In this document: positions 1-15,900 of the stretch, in pieces
How positions within the stretch are numbered: the first letter of the stretch is position 1
Layout: each line of letters opens with the position of its first letter
NCBI GenBank assembly: GCA_032173965.1
Contig: CM063294.1
Span: 3,084,452-3,148,451, forward strand
Direction of reading: 5' to 3'
DNA: 64,000 bases
From: Sitta carolinensis
Taxonomy: Eukaryota; Chordata; Aves; Passeriformes; Sittidae
Translations under genes and position numbers: made by a program
Notes under the pieces: generated by a model
The model's input: only the letters and a program-made list of their open reading frames with translations
Told to the model about the DNA's origin: nothing
Database searches by the model: none

Positions 1-740
<740 letters not shown>

Positions 741-821
741 CTGAGTGCTTTGTCAAGGGTCAGGCCAGTGAAGTCAAAGAAGCTGAGATATTCCTCTGCT
801 ACCAACTTGCTAAATTCATTA
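741..821 (-). CDS. PSD2: PSD2 (EFA6C) coding exon, early Sec7 domain
   Basis: This 81-bp exon encodes NEFSKLVAEEYLSFFDFTGL followed by TLDKALR, a helix pair in the N-terminal half of the Sec7 domain. It is typical of the EFA6 family, and the FFDF(T/S)GLTLD wording is closest to PSD2. The acceptor is a T-rich tract ending in TTGCAG and the donor is CTCAG|GTGAGC. It is phase 2 on both sides: the first T completes an Asn codon begun in the preceding exon, and the final AG is completed by G of the next exon. The intron to the next exon is only 461 bp. Confidence 0.95.
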
Positions 822-4224
<3,403 letters not shown>

Positions 4225-4568
4225 CTATAAGTGAGATTGGAATGAAAGTAAGTTTTGAGATACGAAGCCTTAGTTATTGAGCAACTGGTAAACAATGGTA
4301 TGGCTGGCTGAATCTTTTGATTAAATAATACCTTCTGCTTGCAGACAGGTCTAAGGGTCAGAGCAGACCCCACTAGCTTGGCAGAAGGGATCTAAAGAGT
4401 AGTTTTTAGAGTTTAAAATGAAACACAATGAATGAAACACATGAAACACATGGCAATGTAATGATTCTTATAGGCTGTATGTAAATGCTATAGGATTTGT
4501 ATCTTGTAATAGATTGGTTAGTGAAAATTAGAATATTCAGCACAGAAGATTTATTGTATTGTAATGGG

Positions 4569-4592
4569 AACTTCTCTCTCTCTCTCTCTTTC
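4569..4592. repeat. (CT)n microsatellite inside the LTR
   Basis: An uninterrupted run of CT dinucleotides followed by pyrimidine-rich sequence. Confidence 0.9.
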
Positions 4593-4654
4593 CTCACTCT
4601 CTTTCAAACCTGCTCCGAGCTGTGCTGGCAGCTCCAGGCAGGGCCCCTGAACCC

Positions 4655-4731
4655 AACAATAATAACAATAATATCAATAATAAAAATAATAACAATAATA
4701 ACAATAATAAAAATAATAACAATAATAACAC
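4655..4731. repeat. (AAT/AAC)n microsatellite inside the LTR
   Basis: Interspersed AAT and AAC trinucleotides for about 75 bp, just upstream of the AATAAA signal. Confidence 0.9.
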
Positions 4732-5768
4732 TAATTGTCCTTTGCAATAAACTGCAAGTTCCAGGACCTGGCTTCAGAGATCTCTTGTCTCCATCTAGCC
4801 TGACCGTACAACCTGCCCTGGCTCCTACAATTGGGCAGACCCTCCTTCATTTCAGCTCAAAGGAAATAGTGCAGTGTAATTCCAAATTGGTAGAAAGGGT
4901 TGGAGAGAGGGCAGCTTTTCCCTGAGGAATAAGGATGTATCAAAGCAAGCAGCCTCAACACCTTTTAAGCTTCTTCTCTCCCCACTGGCGATCCCAAGCT
5001 CTTTCCAAGCCATGGACATCCTGGAAAGCTCAGGGATAGATGCTATGCTTTTCAGTTTGGGTTATTTGCTGAGGATAAGAAACTGCACTGGTGCAAATAA
5101 TGTCAGTGGGACTGGCACCAGACTGGCTTTTACTGGTCACCTGCTCCCCTGTGGTTGCCTGCTGGCCTCATGGCCAGCTGTGCCCACAGACAATGCCCTG
5201 AGCAGCCCTGCTGGCACCACTAGGTGCAGGTACTGCCCTTTACCTGCCTGCCCAGGCCACTTACAGCACCAGCTCATCCATTTCCAGGCAGTGTGACTCA
5301 CTGCTGGCCTGACAGCTGGACATAAAACCTCACTCCAGTTCTCCCCAGCCTGGCTGCTCATCACCTGGCTTCCTCATGCAGGGAATGGATGAGCTGCTGC
5401 CTCCCAGGGGTGGTGGTTTGGGTCTGAGCTGGTGTAGAGGATGAAGTCTCTGCTGATCTCCTCCTTGCATGCAGAAGAACCTTTGGGAAGGCTTCTGTAG
5501 GGGTACCCTGTCCTCATGGAAACCTTGAGGTTTCCCTGCACTTCAGAGGGATTTGGGAGGGCACCTGACTGTGCCCAACCTGCCAAGGGCTTTGCAGATA
5601 CAGGTAAAAGATTTCCTGCTGGTGTTTGACCTTTCTGCCACACGAGCACATGAGAGGAAGCACAAGGGGTGAAAGAGCAGTTCCAACTCAGTCATGTCCA
5701 CCGAGCCTTGCTCCTGGACTGGGATATCCTAAGAAAAGGACACACTGCCCAAGGAACTGCCTGCCTTA

Positions 5769-6311
<543 letters not shown>

Positions 6312-6427
6312 CTACTTGGAGCTGGGAGGCAAGAGAAGAGGCAGAAATAGCTGCTGTGATATTGGGATCTTTCTGTGGTATAACCTGCTTGAGTCCCAAT
6401 TTTGTTACAAGACTCCAGAGCTGAAAT

Positions 6428-6429
<2 letters not shown>

Positions 6430-6468
<39 letters not shown>
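6430..6468. repeat. Poly(T), 39 bases
   Basis: A pure T run in the PSD2 intron, so poly(A) in the sense of the gene. CR1 elements do not end in poly(A), so it is not explained by the nearby CR1. Confidence 0.95.
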
Positions 6469-6471
<3 letters not shown>

Positions 6472-6669
6472 AGCAATCCCAGAGGCCCAGCCAGCCCTTA
6501 ATTTGGTCATTTGATACCTGCTACTGGATCCAGTGCCAGAACAGCCTCCTGGTTATTACTTAGCAGGTCCCACATTGCCATAATCCAGGGGAGACAACCC
6601 TGCTCTTTCCATACACTGGACAGGATCATTTCTATTGGCTGCTCACACCACAGACCTTGTATATTCCAG

Positions 6670-6935
6670 CCCTGTACTTATCTCCTCTGGGCCCTTCACC
6701 ACCCCCATGTCCCTCCTTTGGGCACTCCCTGGCAGCTTGAGATCTTTCTCATTTTGTGGTGCCCAGAACTGCCCCAGGGCTCGAGGTGAGGCTGCCCCAG
6801 CCCAGAGCAGAGTGGGACAATCCTCTTCCTGGCCCAGCTGGTGATGCTGGCCCTGATGCCCCCCAGGACAGGGTTGTCCCTCGCAGCTTCCAGGGCACAG
6901 CTGACTCATGTTCAACTTGCCATCAGCAGCAGCTG
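6670..6935 (-). mobile_element. CR1 LINE fragment, antisense, internal 3' part
   Basis: Contains blocks characteristic of the reverse complement of avian CR1: CAGAACTGCCCCAGGGCTCG, then CAGAGCAGAGTGGGACAATC, then GGCTCATGTTCA-like wording (here GACTCATGTTCAACTTGCC). Ends are approximate. Confidence 0.7.
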
Positions 6936-9811
6936 TGTTGGTGGAGTGCACATCCTGCCAGAGGAGGACATGATGGGAACCAGGACTTCCTTGCCTCTGC
7001 ACTGCAGTCTTTCTGCAAAGTTTTTCTGAAACTATTTGATGGAATGTGAATTTTTTGACAGCTATATGTTGCCATGGGAGGAAATGTGTGGGCAAAAGCC
7101 GCAGTCCCAAAACTGCACCCAGGTGCTGAGTGCGTCTACAAGCAAAAGGTGGGGATTTCTCTGTTAAAAATTTTGCTTTTTCCATGAGTTCATGGGGCTG
7201 AAAGCAGAGAGTGTCATTCCCTGGTGGATCTTGCAGCTGGACTGCAGAGCTGTGACCTCCCTGAGATCAGCAGGGCCAATGTTGGGGGCTTCTGAGAAGG
7301 CGAAAGACCTCTAGGCAACATGGCCACAATGAAAGGAAAATGGGGCTTTTACAAACAATAGATGCCATGGGATAGACCAGAAAGGGGAAAAAGCGATTCA
7401 GTTAATGCAGACTGCAACACAAACACTCAATCTTTGGCTCTATTTCCCTGATGTGTTTTTACCAACATTTCCTGCATAGATGCACTAACCTACCTTCAGG
7501 AGGACAAGCATGGGCTCTTTCTCCAGCTCTACCATGGAGTGATGACCTTGGATGACTTCCCCCTTTAATTCTCCATTCTGGTGGGAAGAGCAAGACTCAA
7601 CACCTTCTTGTAAAGTACTTCAAAATTCAGGGAGAAAATGCATCATACAAGCAGCAACGTGAAGATGATAACAAATGATTTGTCACCAGGAACAAATAGT
7701 TGACTGCTCATTAGTAAAACATCAAACCAGGTTCTCCTATACCCAGAATGGGTCATTACAGCAATTCCCCAAAGGGGAGTAAAGAAAAAAATGGGGAAAC
7801 TCAGAGGTAATGCAGGATGTCAGCAACTTCCTGGTGCCTTGGTTCATCTGTCATTTCTTCCTGACCCACACTGACCCAGGAGAGCTGGACAGTCCATGTG
7901 GTCAGGGCAGAGCAGTCCCACCCTGTGCTTGGCCCAGCCACACGTTCCTGCCATTTACCCTAAAGATAAGTGGTCAAAGCACCGATGAGCGCCACCACAG
8001 GGGGCTAAACCCGATCTGCAGGCACTAAGTGGTTTCCCAGACTTCAGCTGTGTCCCAGAAGTTTTCCAGCTGCCCTTCTGCTTTGAATACAGCGTGTGAC
8101 TTGTCCCTTGTGCATTCAGCCTCCCAAAAGACTCATTTGCTCTCCAAGTGAATACGTTTAGAGCACGAGATCACGGACTGCATGCAGACCCCAGTCAGGT
8201 TGCATCATCTCCAAATCCTCAGCCTGCCACTTCTACCAATTCATGCCCTAGTACCTTAAAATAATTGCACTTCCAGTGATTGCAGCAGCATTCTCTGACC
8301 ACCCTTAGTTTCCTCTTGAACTTGCAGCCTCTGCCAGGGAGCCACCTACCAAGCAAATATGATTCCCCTGAAACCTGAGAGGCTTGCAGCTATCCAAGAC
8401 CTGACTGCATAGCTCACGAGGCTCGTGGGACCTGCCTGGGGACAGGCTGCCCCAGCTCTCCGGATGGCAGCAGCCTGCCCTGGACACTTCCTCTGCAACC
8501 CCTTCAGTTGTGCTTTTTGAAGCAGTGTTCCTGCTTTTTGCTGGGGCTCTTGAGTGAAACAAGCCACCAGCTTTTTATAGAGAAGCCTGTTCAACAGCAG
8601 AGAAACAAAGCAGGAGGGATGCCTGCTGTCAGCCCACGCCCTGCGTGGCTCCCCAGCTCTGCTGCCCACGCTCCAGACAGTGCTCAGCATGGAGCCTGCA
8701 CGGGGCTAGAGCTACCAGGTGATCCCCAGGCCACCTTGGCCACCCTGCCCCTTCACAGCTCCTCTTCAGAAGGCCACACTCCTGACTGGGACAACCCCTG
8801 ATGCTCCTCTTCAGCCTCTCCTGCTTGCAGCATCTCTCCTGCTCCAGGGTAGGTGCACAGGCAGGGCTGTAAATTCACAGCAGGCATCAACCCCAGGTGG
8901 GTACGGCACAGAGCCCTGGCTGATTTCTGGTGGCAAAGGGAAGCATCCATTCCCCTCCTGCAGGAATAGCACGGGAAGAACCTCTCCTCATCCCAGTGTC
9001 CTGTCATTCCCCCAAAACTCCAGCCTGCAGAATCCCAGGGAGGCCTAGAAACCTGCAGAGGCATAAAACTACACCAGTGTGTGTGTCCCCCAGCCTGGAG
9101 AGTTCTCCTGTGAGCCAGGCTGCCAGAAGAGGACTCAGGGACTGAGGGACATTGCACATGTGCAGGTTTGTCTCAGGCACTTGAGAACTGGATGACACTT
9201 GTACCTTTTGTCTCACACTGCTGTCCCTGTCACCCAGGTGCTGGTAACACCTGCCCCAGGTGCAGCGGAGAGCAGAGCTCAGTGCCGTGCCCACTTGCAG
9301 ATACACAGCTGCCACCTGCTAGCCCAGGGACTGCCAGGGCACACCAGCCTCCCAGACAAGCCTGGCTCTCCAGCATCTCCGGGCTGTTGTGCTTGCCCTT
9401 GGTTACCTCAGGTAACTGTGCCATAAATGTTGCAGCTGAATCTCCAGCTTGCAAGTGGGACACCCCCAAAGTGAGCACAACCAGCTCCTCTTGACATCCC
9501 AAAAGCTTCCCCTTCACTTTAGTGACTCTGTGAGCAGACACTGGCTCTAATCACAGCTTTCTGCATTTGTAACAGGAAAAAACCGTGTGAGAAGCCCAGC
9601 GAGAAAAAAAGAGTAAAAAGTTACGCACAAGGAAAAAATGTGCGAGAAGCCCAAAGAGAAACAGGAGTGGAAAGCCACAGTCAGCCATGAGAGCAGCTGC
9701 AGCTCCTTAAACTGATGAGTTACACACGGAGCGGAGTAACTTGAACCACGGAGCCTGGAAAACAACACACACGACCAGAACTGAGCCGACCTCAGGCGGC
9801 TTCGTACTCAC

Positions 9812-10810
9812 CCGAACTGCTCCTCTGCCTCGTCGGCGCTCAGAGCTTCCGAGGATCCCAGCACGCTGTGCCACCGCTCCTTGCTGAGGGCCCCGCTGGG
9901 TCTCTCCGGGCTCTCGGAGCCGCTGTCCCTTGGTTCGGGGCTGCTCCTGCCGGCCGCGTCCCGCAGCTCGGGGCTGCTCCTGCCGGCCGTGTCCCTCGGC
10001 TCGGGGCTGCTCCTGCCGGCCGTGTCCCTCGGCTCGGGGCTGCTCCTGCCGCCGTGTCCCTCGGCTCGGGCTGCTCCTGCCGGCCGTGTCCCTCGGCTCG
10101 GGCTGCTCCTGCCGGCCGTGTCCCTCGCTCGGGGCTGCTCCTGCCGGCCGTGTCCCTCGGCTCGGGGCTGCTCCTGCCGGCCGTGTCCCTCGGCTCGGGG
10201 CTGCTCCTGCCGGCCGTGTCCCTCGGCTCGGGGCTGCTCCTGCCGGCCGTGTCCCTCGGCTCGGGGCTGCTCCTGCCGGCCGTGTCCCCAGTCCGGGGCT
10301 GCTCCTGCCGGCCGTGTCCCGCAGTCCGGGGCTGCTCCTGCCGGCCGTGTCCCGCAGTCCGGGGCTGCTCCTGCCGGCCGTGTCCCGCAGTCCGGGGCTG
10401 CTCCTGCCGGCCGTGTCCCGCAGTCCGGGGCTGCTCCTGCCGGCCGTGTCCCGCAGTCCGGGGCTGCTCCTGCCGGCCGTGTCCCGCAGTCCGGGGCTGC
10501 TCCTGCCGGCCGCGTCCCCGCCGTTGGCCAGCGCGGCCCCGGGCTCCCGGCCGCTCTCCGCCGCCTGTCCCTGCTCACTGCGCCTCTCGCCCGGCTCCGG
10601 CACCGCTCCCAGATGTTGGTCCCGCCGCTCCCCGCGCTCCCCCTCCGCCCGGGAGGGCCGAGCATCGTGCCGGGGGCTGGCTCTGCCGCTGGCAGGCTGG
10701 CTCGGCGGCTCGTCCCCATCGCCGCAGGCCAGCGGGGACGGCTGCGAGCCCGGGGGAAGCGGCTCGCTCTCCTCGGCGGCACAGCATGGCAAGGGGCTGG
10801 GCTCGCTCAT
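9812..10810 (-). CDS. PSD2: PSD2 (EFA6C) first coding exon with 11-residue tandem repeat; frame broken as written
   Basis: The start codon is at 10810-10808, with A at -3. The in-frame TAG at 10873-10871 upstream leaves no earlier start in this exon. The N-terminus reads MSEPSPLPCCAAEESEPLPP and continues as a Pro/Ser/Gly/Arg-rich, probably disordered segment to ALANGGDAAGRSSPG. The exon then enters a tandem array of an 11-residue unit close to DTAGRSSPGLR. It ends with SGSESPERPSGALSKERWHS and SSEALSADEAEEQFG before a GTGAGT donor. The frame that enters the array and the frame that leaves it do not match: the exon is 999 bp, but exon 5770-6258 needs a phase-2 donor. Five single bases are missing in four repeat units, and 1004 bp would restore phase 2. 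This could be assembly error, polymorphism or true loss of frame. Mammalian PSD2 has no such repeat that I recall. Confidence 0.85.
9941..10520. repeat. 33-bp coding minisatellite inside PSD2, about 17.5 units
   Basis: The plus-strand unit is close to CTGCTCCTGCCGGCCGTGTC followed by CCTCGGCTCGGGG. Seventeen units can be laid out end to end, plus a partial unit at 10497-10520. Two subfamilies segregate spatially: left units (2-10) carry CCTCGGCTCGGGG and right units (11-17) carry CCGCAGTCCGGGG, which suggests block duplications. Units at 10040-10070 (31 bp), 10071-10102 (32), 10103-10134 (32) and 10267-10298 (32) are short. All other full units are exactly 33 bp. On the minus strand the unit encodes 11 residues. 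Confidence 0.97.
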
Positions 10811-10874
10811 CTTCCGCTCCTCGTCCCAGCGCTTTCGGGATGCCGCCCCGCGCTCAGCTCGGCCTCGATACTAC
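10811..10874 (-). other. PSD2: PSD2 5' untranslated part of first coding exon, with splice acceptor
   Basis: Sixty-four bases separate the start codon from a good acceptor: a pyrimidine-rich tract with TTTCTGTTCCCTCGTAG immediately upstream. The acceptor shows that at least one noncoding 5' exon lies further right, as in mammalian PSD2. The in-frame TAG sits directly after the junction. Confidence 0.7.
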
Positions 10875-12845
10875 CTACGAGGGAACAGAAATCGCAGCGG
10901 GGAGGGCAGTCAGAAAGGCAGGTTGAAGCCCCCACCCCACCTCACAGCCTCAGTGGAAAAGCAGGGAAGGACTGTTCTGGTGATTGGTGCTTTTGAAGGC
11001 CCAGTGCTCCTTACTCAGTGAGATGGCAGAGGAAAAGCTGCTGTTGTGGTGCTGAGCCCCTGGGGCTCAGGCACCCACCCTTCCTGCTGCTTCCCCAGCC
11101 CCAGAGGGTCTCAGTACAGGGGATATGTCCCACATGGGTTGTTAGTGCCCAGGGCTGGGGACAGGCTGCATTTCCCAGACTCTGCTGGGATGCTATTCTA
11201 CAGTAGTCCCTGCCCTCCAAAAATAGGAGAAATAGGTGAAACAGGCAATAAACGTGATTTATTCTTTTCTAACTGTTCTAAGCAGCTGTGCTGTGCCAAC
11301 CTGTGTGATTCTCCCTGCTGACTTAGCATTTCTGCAGAGCATCTTGCCTGCCAGAGCACCACTTCTCTTTTCCCAACACACAAGTACTGCTGAAGGGTGT
11401 CACAAGCTGCCAGCTAAAACTCTGGCCAGAGTGTCCTGATTGAATATTCCCTGGGATGTTCTCTCTGTAGGGCAAGGGAAGGACACCGTTTTGCACTGAT
11501 ATAAGTAGGTTTTTTTGACAAAAAGGCACTTTATTGGCAAATAGAGCCATTGATGGAAAGCCTGCAAGGTCTTACAAGCACCATCCTCAGCCCCACAGTC
11601 CTGTGCAAACTTTACTCCATCATAACCCCCCACAGCTGCAGTCAAGTGCCACCAGAAGTGATCTCTTCTGGAAGCAGGAGTATTCTGCACGGCACCCAGG
11701 CTGAGCCATTGTAACAGCTGATTTTGGTTTTAAGCAATATGTGTCTTCACAGATATTTTTAAAACATTATCTGTCTTCGTGGGGCTGTTCAGCCTGGAGC
11801 AGAGAAAGCTCCAGGGAGGCCTTAGAGCCCATTCCAGAACCTAAAGGGACTCCAAGAGAGCTGGAGAGGAACTTTGATTAGGGCATGAAGTGACAGGACA
11901 AGGGCAAATGGCTTCACACTGACAGGGGCAGGGCTGCATTAGAGATTAGGAAGAAATTCTTCCCTGTGAGGGTGGTGAGGCCCTGGCACAGGTTGCCCAG
12001 AGAAGCTGGGACTTCCCCATCCCTGGAAGTGTCCCAGGCCAGGTTGGATGGAGCTTGGAGGAACCTGGGATAGTGGAAGGTGTCCCTGCCCAGGGAGTTG
12101 GAGGATAGTATTTGAGGTCACTTCCAACTCAAACCATTTGGTGATGTGACTGTGATTGACTTGCACAGGCAGCCCGGCTAATCAGTGCCAACAGGCAGAC
12201 AGGACTCTGGGGTTCCTAACTCAGTTCCCAACTCACATCTGAAGTAGATCATTTAAATTCCCTGCCTCAGTTTCCCTCTCAGTCAGCCATCACCCTTGAG
12301 CAGCCAGGAGGGTGCCCAGGTTTAGCAACAGACTCTGGGTGCTCTCATTTGCTGAGCTGAAACTTTTATTAGCAGTAAAATCGTTAATTGCTTGGCCAGG
12401 TTAGGGCTCTACCAGTTCTTGTTAACAAGTGGTGCAGAACTGCAGCTGCCTCTGCTCTCACAGAACACCTCTCACCTGTGGAGATGTCAGCAACCCCTCC
12501 CTGCTGCTGCTTCCTCTGCACCTGCGTAAGGGAGAGGAGGGATTTGGACCCAAACACCCCTATGTGGCCTGGGTTAGGGCAGATCCATGTAGGTACATGC
12601 TGAACTGCTGCTGAGCAGGACAGATCCCAAGGAGATCCCCAATTCCTGCCTGACTTTGCTCCTGTCCCACAGCCCAGGCAATGCTGGCCCTCAGCTCTAG
12701 CCCGCTCTCCATGTCCTGCTCCCCACAGGTGGGAGGTGGGATGGGCTGGGGAGTTCAGAGCCCTGCATGGGGTGAAGCACTCCTTGAGGGTTGCACCGTG
12801 CTGAGATGGGGCAGGGCCCTGCTGGAGGCGGTGCTGCAGTTTTAC
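10875..12845. other. PSD2 5' intron, region to the next candidate exon
   Basis: No coding exon was recognised. A sense-oriented CR1 fragment occupies about 11775-12150. The remainder is unremarkable. Confidence 0.6.
11775..12150 (+). mobile_element. CR1 LINE 3' fragment
   Basis: Plus-strand CR1 3' untranslated wording: GGGGCTGTTCAGCCTGGAGC, then AGGAAGAAATTCTTCCCTGT, then GGTTGCCCAGAGAAGCTGGG, then GGCCAGGTTGGATGGAGCTT, ending near CACTTCCAACTCAAACCATT. It is 5'-truncated, as almost all bird CR1 copies are. Confidence 0.93.
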
Positions 12846-12935
12846 CTCTGCTCCACGAGCATCCGTGCGCATCCCCCGCAGTCACAGCGCGCGCCTATCG
12901 CAGCCAGGCGCTCCCGAGCCCTGCACGGCCCCTGC
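12846..12935 (-). other. Candidate noncoding 5' exon (probably of PSD2)
   Basis: A 90-bp block rich in CpG compared with its surroundings. On the minus strand it is preceded by a clear acceptor tract (TTTCTCTGATCCCTCGTTGCAG) and followed by GCAGAG|GTAAAA. It would splice onto the acceptor at 10874. It has two ATGs (12872 and 12862). Spliced to 10874 they give short upstream frames of 15 and 6 codons, each stopping before the PSD2 start. It is therefore more likely a 5' UTR exon with uORFs than coding. No transcript evidence is available here. Confidence 0.4.
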
Positions 12936-15900
12936 CTGCAACGAGGGATCAGAGAAAGTGAGACCAGCCCAGAGAGGAGAATCCTGCTGGTCTCCTGCCT
13001 CCCTGCTGCTGCTCCTCATCGGGCTGTTTCCCAGACCCATCCCATGACTCCTTGGCAGGGCACTACAAGTGCTTTTTCCTCAGCATGCTCTGGTTCTCTG
13101 GGTTTTCAGACACGGCAGTGCAAGAGTATTCCTTACACAGGGCTTCTGACATCTTTCCTTACAAAGCCCCCACAGCCAGCTAAAGTGGAGCAAAGGGACT
13201 CTGTGGTTGCAGACTTCAGGAGAAACTTGTTGATGTGAGCCCACAGAATGTCCAATTCCACCCATCACATCCATAGAGTGAGATACCTGAGCTCCTGACC
13301 GATCCCCCCAACAAACCCTCCCCAGCCCCACCAACAAACAAGAGCCACGTTGAAGGTCTTTGAGCTAAGTGCAAGCAAATCTGAGCTATCAGAGTGATTG
13401 ATGAGGCAACATTTCTCTTGCAGAGTGTTCTGCACAACGCAGGGATGGACAGCAATGTGTCCATGTCAGGTCACCCCAGATGGTGTGTCCCCTGAGCTCA
13501 CAGGCCAGACTTGCACAGAGCTTATGGAGACAGACAGACAGGACACCACTGCCTGTGTACTGCTGGAGGTGATGGGTGGGTCAGGGTCCAGATGTGCCAC
13601 CTGCTTTCCAGTGGCTGGAAAGAGCCCACAGAGCAGCTTGGCAGCAGATGGCTGTGTCGAGTCCCTGCAGAGGGATCTGCTTATACCCTCTCTTGGGTTT
13701 GCCCTTGCAGGCTTTCAGCTTCATTCTGCACTAGCCACAAGAGAAAGGCTGGCCTAGACTTCCTGGGTCACCAGCACATCAGGCTTCTGTAGCCCGGAAT
13801 CCCACCTGCAGGAGCTGAGCCCTCCTAGGAGAGGGCAAAACAAGCCCCTGGGACAGTCCTAGGGTTCACACATGTGGGCCAAGTCTCCTCTAGGCTGTTC
13901 TTCTGCCATCCCAAATTAAGAGGGAAAAACTGTAAATCTCTTTCCCACCAAATCCAGGAAATCAGTCCCAGGCCCTTTGTGTTCCATGCACTGACAGCAG
14001 GGCCAAGCCAAAGGAGTATCTTCCAGGAATTTACTTACAAAACTACCAACCAACACTCTCCTGAGCATAACCACACTGTGATCCCCAAAAATAATGAAAA
14101 CCTAACGTGGGCCAAATTTTGACTTTCTCAAAGTGAAGGTTTAATACAGATGTGTAAGACATGCAACACTGAGCCAATGTTCAAATCTTTGGAGGAATCT
14201 TTCCAGAAAAGCTTTGCTGGCCTTTTTCTTAATATGAGATGAATAATGCGGGGGTTTTGAGTGAAATTTTTTGAAAACAGCCAACAGGCTTTGAGCTGAA
14301 ATTCTCCACGTCCCTGCCATCCATCCAAAAACTCCAGTAGGAACCACCCAAGCTGAATTCCAGTCCAATAGTTCAAGCTTGGCACAGCTGTATGCAACCA
14401 GAAAACAGGAAACTAAAAGCAGTTGGGACATGAGCCTGAGTAAGAAATGTTGGCAAACCTTAGTAAGTGTGGTGTCCCAGCCATCCCTCCTAACTTTAAG
14501 TAACTTACATTATTTATATTAAAAGAAAAAAAAAAAACCCACCATTTTTTAATTACATATAAACTACTACAGTTGTTAAGCATTATACTACTGTTTGACC
14601 CTCTGTGAAGTCTCACTGGAATGTCTGTGGTCTGGAAGGAGTGCTGAGGAATCAATAGTTAAAGCCTTAGTCATGTTCCTCCTTGGCCTGTGCTCCTGCT
14701 GGAGAAGAGGCACCAGGGAAGCCCTGGCAGGATGTGTGCACAGACTATTGCTGAGCTGGGAATACCATCAGCTTCCAGTGGGACAAAACTGGGAGCTGAG
14801 CACATCCAGGAGGAGAAATCCAGGCCTCTTGCAGCCTCCTGACCCTTGAGGTTTGTGTGTCTCCCACTGGATCCCTGCTTGGGGGCTGCTGAGAGCACCC
14901 AAAGCCTGCAGACAAGCTGAGGGTGCAGAAAAGCATGACAAACTCCCAACAAGTCACCAGCAACTTCATCTTTGCTTGCAGTGACGGTCACTTGAAGACA
15001 CACAGGTCCATGGGTGGCTGAGGCTTCCCAGAGTCTCCAGAGGAGCTGCAAGATTGGATTGTGACAGTCTGTGGCTCTGGTGGCAGCCCTGCATGGTGCT
15101 GCCTTGCACTGCAGTCATGCAGGCAATTCCTGCCACACTCCCAGCTCCTCCCACGTCAGCTGCAGAGGGTCTCGCCCACCCTACAGCTCACCCACGACCT
15201 GCTGCCTCCCCACCTGTGTGGGGAAGGGACATGAGCAAAGGGAGGAGCAGGCAGGCTGGAAGACACAGGAGCAGAGGGAGGAGACACAAGTTTTCCACAG
15301 CTTGGAAAACCTGGAAGACAAACGACGGTGGAACAGCTGATTGCAACTGTCCCCATCTGCCTCCAGCAGACAGCTGGAAGGTCACCAGCTCTGGACAAAG
15401 CCCAAAGCCAGACTCTCAACACTGTTCTGTTTGCTCTGGAAAACACCAAAGAGCAGCTCAGCCTTTGTCCTGTGGGGAGAGGACACACTGCAGCACTGGG
15501 GCAGGGGATGGGAGTGTTCAGAGGTTCCTCTGGGGCTCCTCAGACTGTCCCAAAGCTGTGCAGCCTGGCTGCCTGTGACTGCAGGCTGACAGTCCCCCAG
15601 TGCCTCCTCATTTCCTTCTGTTTCTGCTTTATAAAGTGCTCTCTGAAGTAGGTAAGGGCTGAAAAGTGTTTTGTGGGTTCCCATCTGTGGATTTTCACAA
15701 GTCTTGCCCTTTCTGCAGGCTCAGGCACTCTCTCAAGTGACTGCTCTCGCCTAGGTCCTGGGAATAGGGTGGGCACCCCTTGCATGTCCAGTGTTCCCAG
15801 CATGTAACCAGGGTTAGCATTCAAAAAAGGGTCTGGTAAGAAAAGGGGGTGACCTGGCACATCTCCCAGCAGGACTGGTCCCAGCAGCAGATAATGGGGC

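Noticed and set aside
6430..6468. Processed pseudogene suggested by the 39-base poly(T)
   Set aside because: The sequence to its right, which would be the gene body on the minus strand, contains no recognisable coding remnant before the old CR1 fragment.
9868..11021. Long plus-strand open frames (352-371 codons) opposite the first PSD2 exon
   Set aside because: They are by-products of a 33-bp repeat that stays open in all frames. The minus strand has the matching splice sites, start context and homologous flanking protein sequence.
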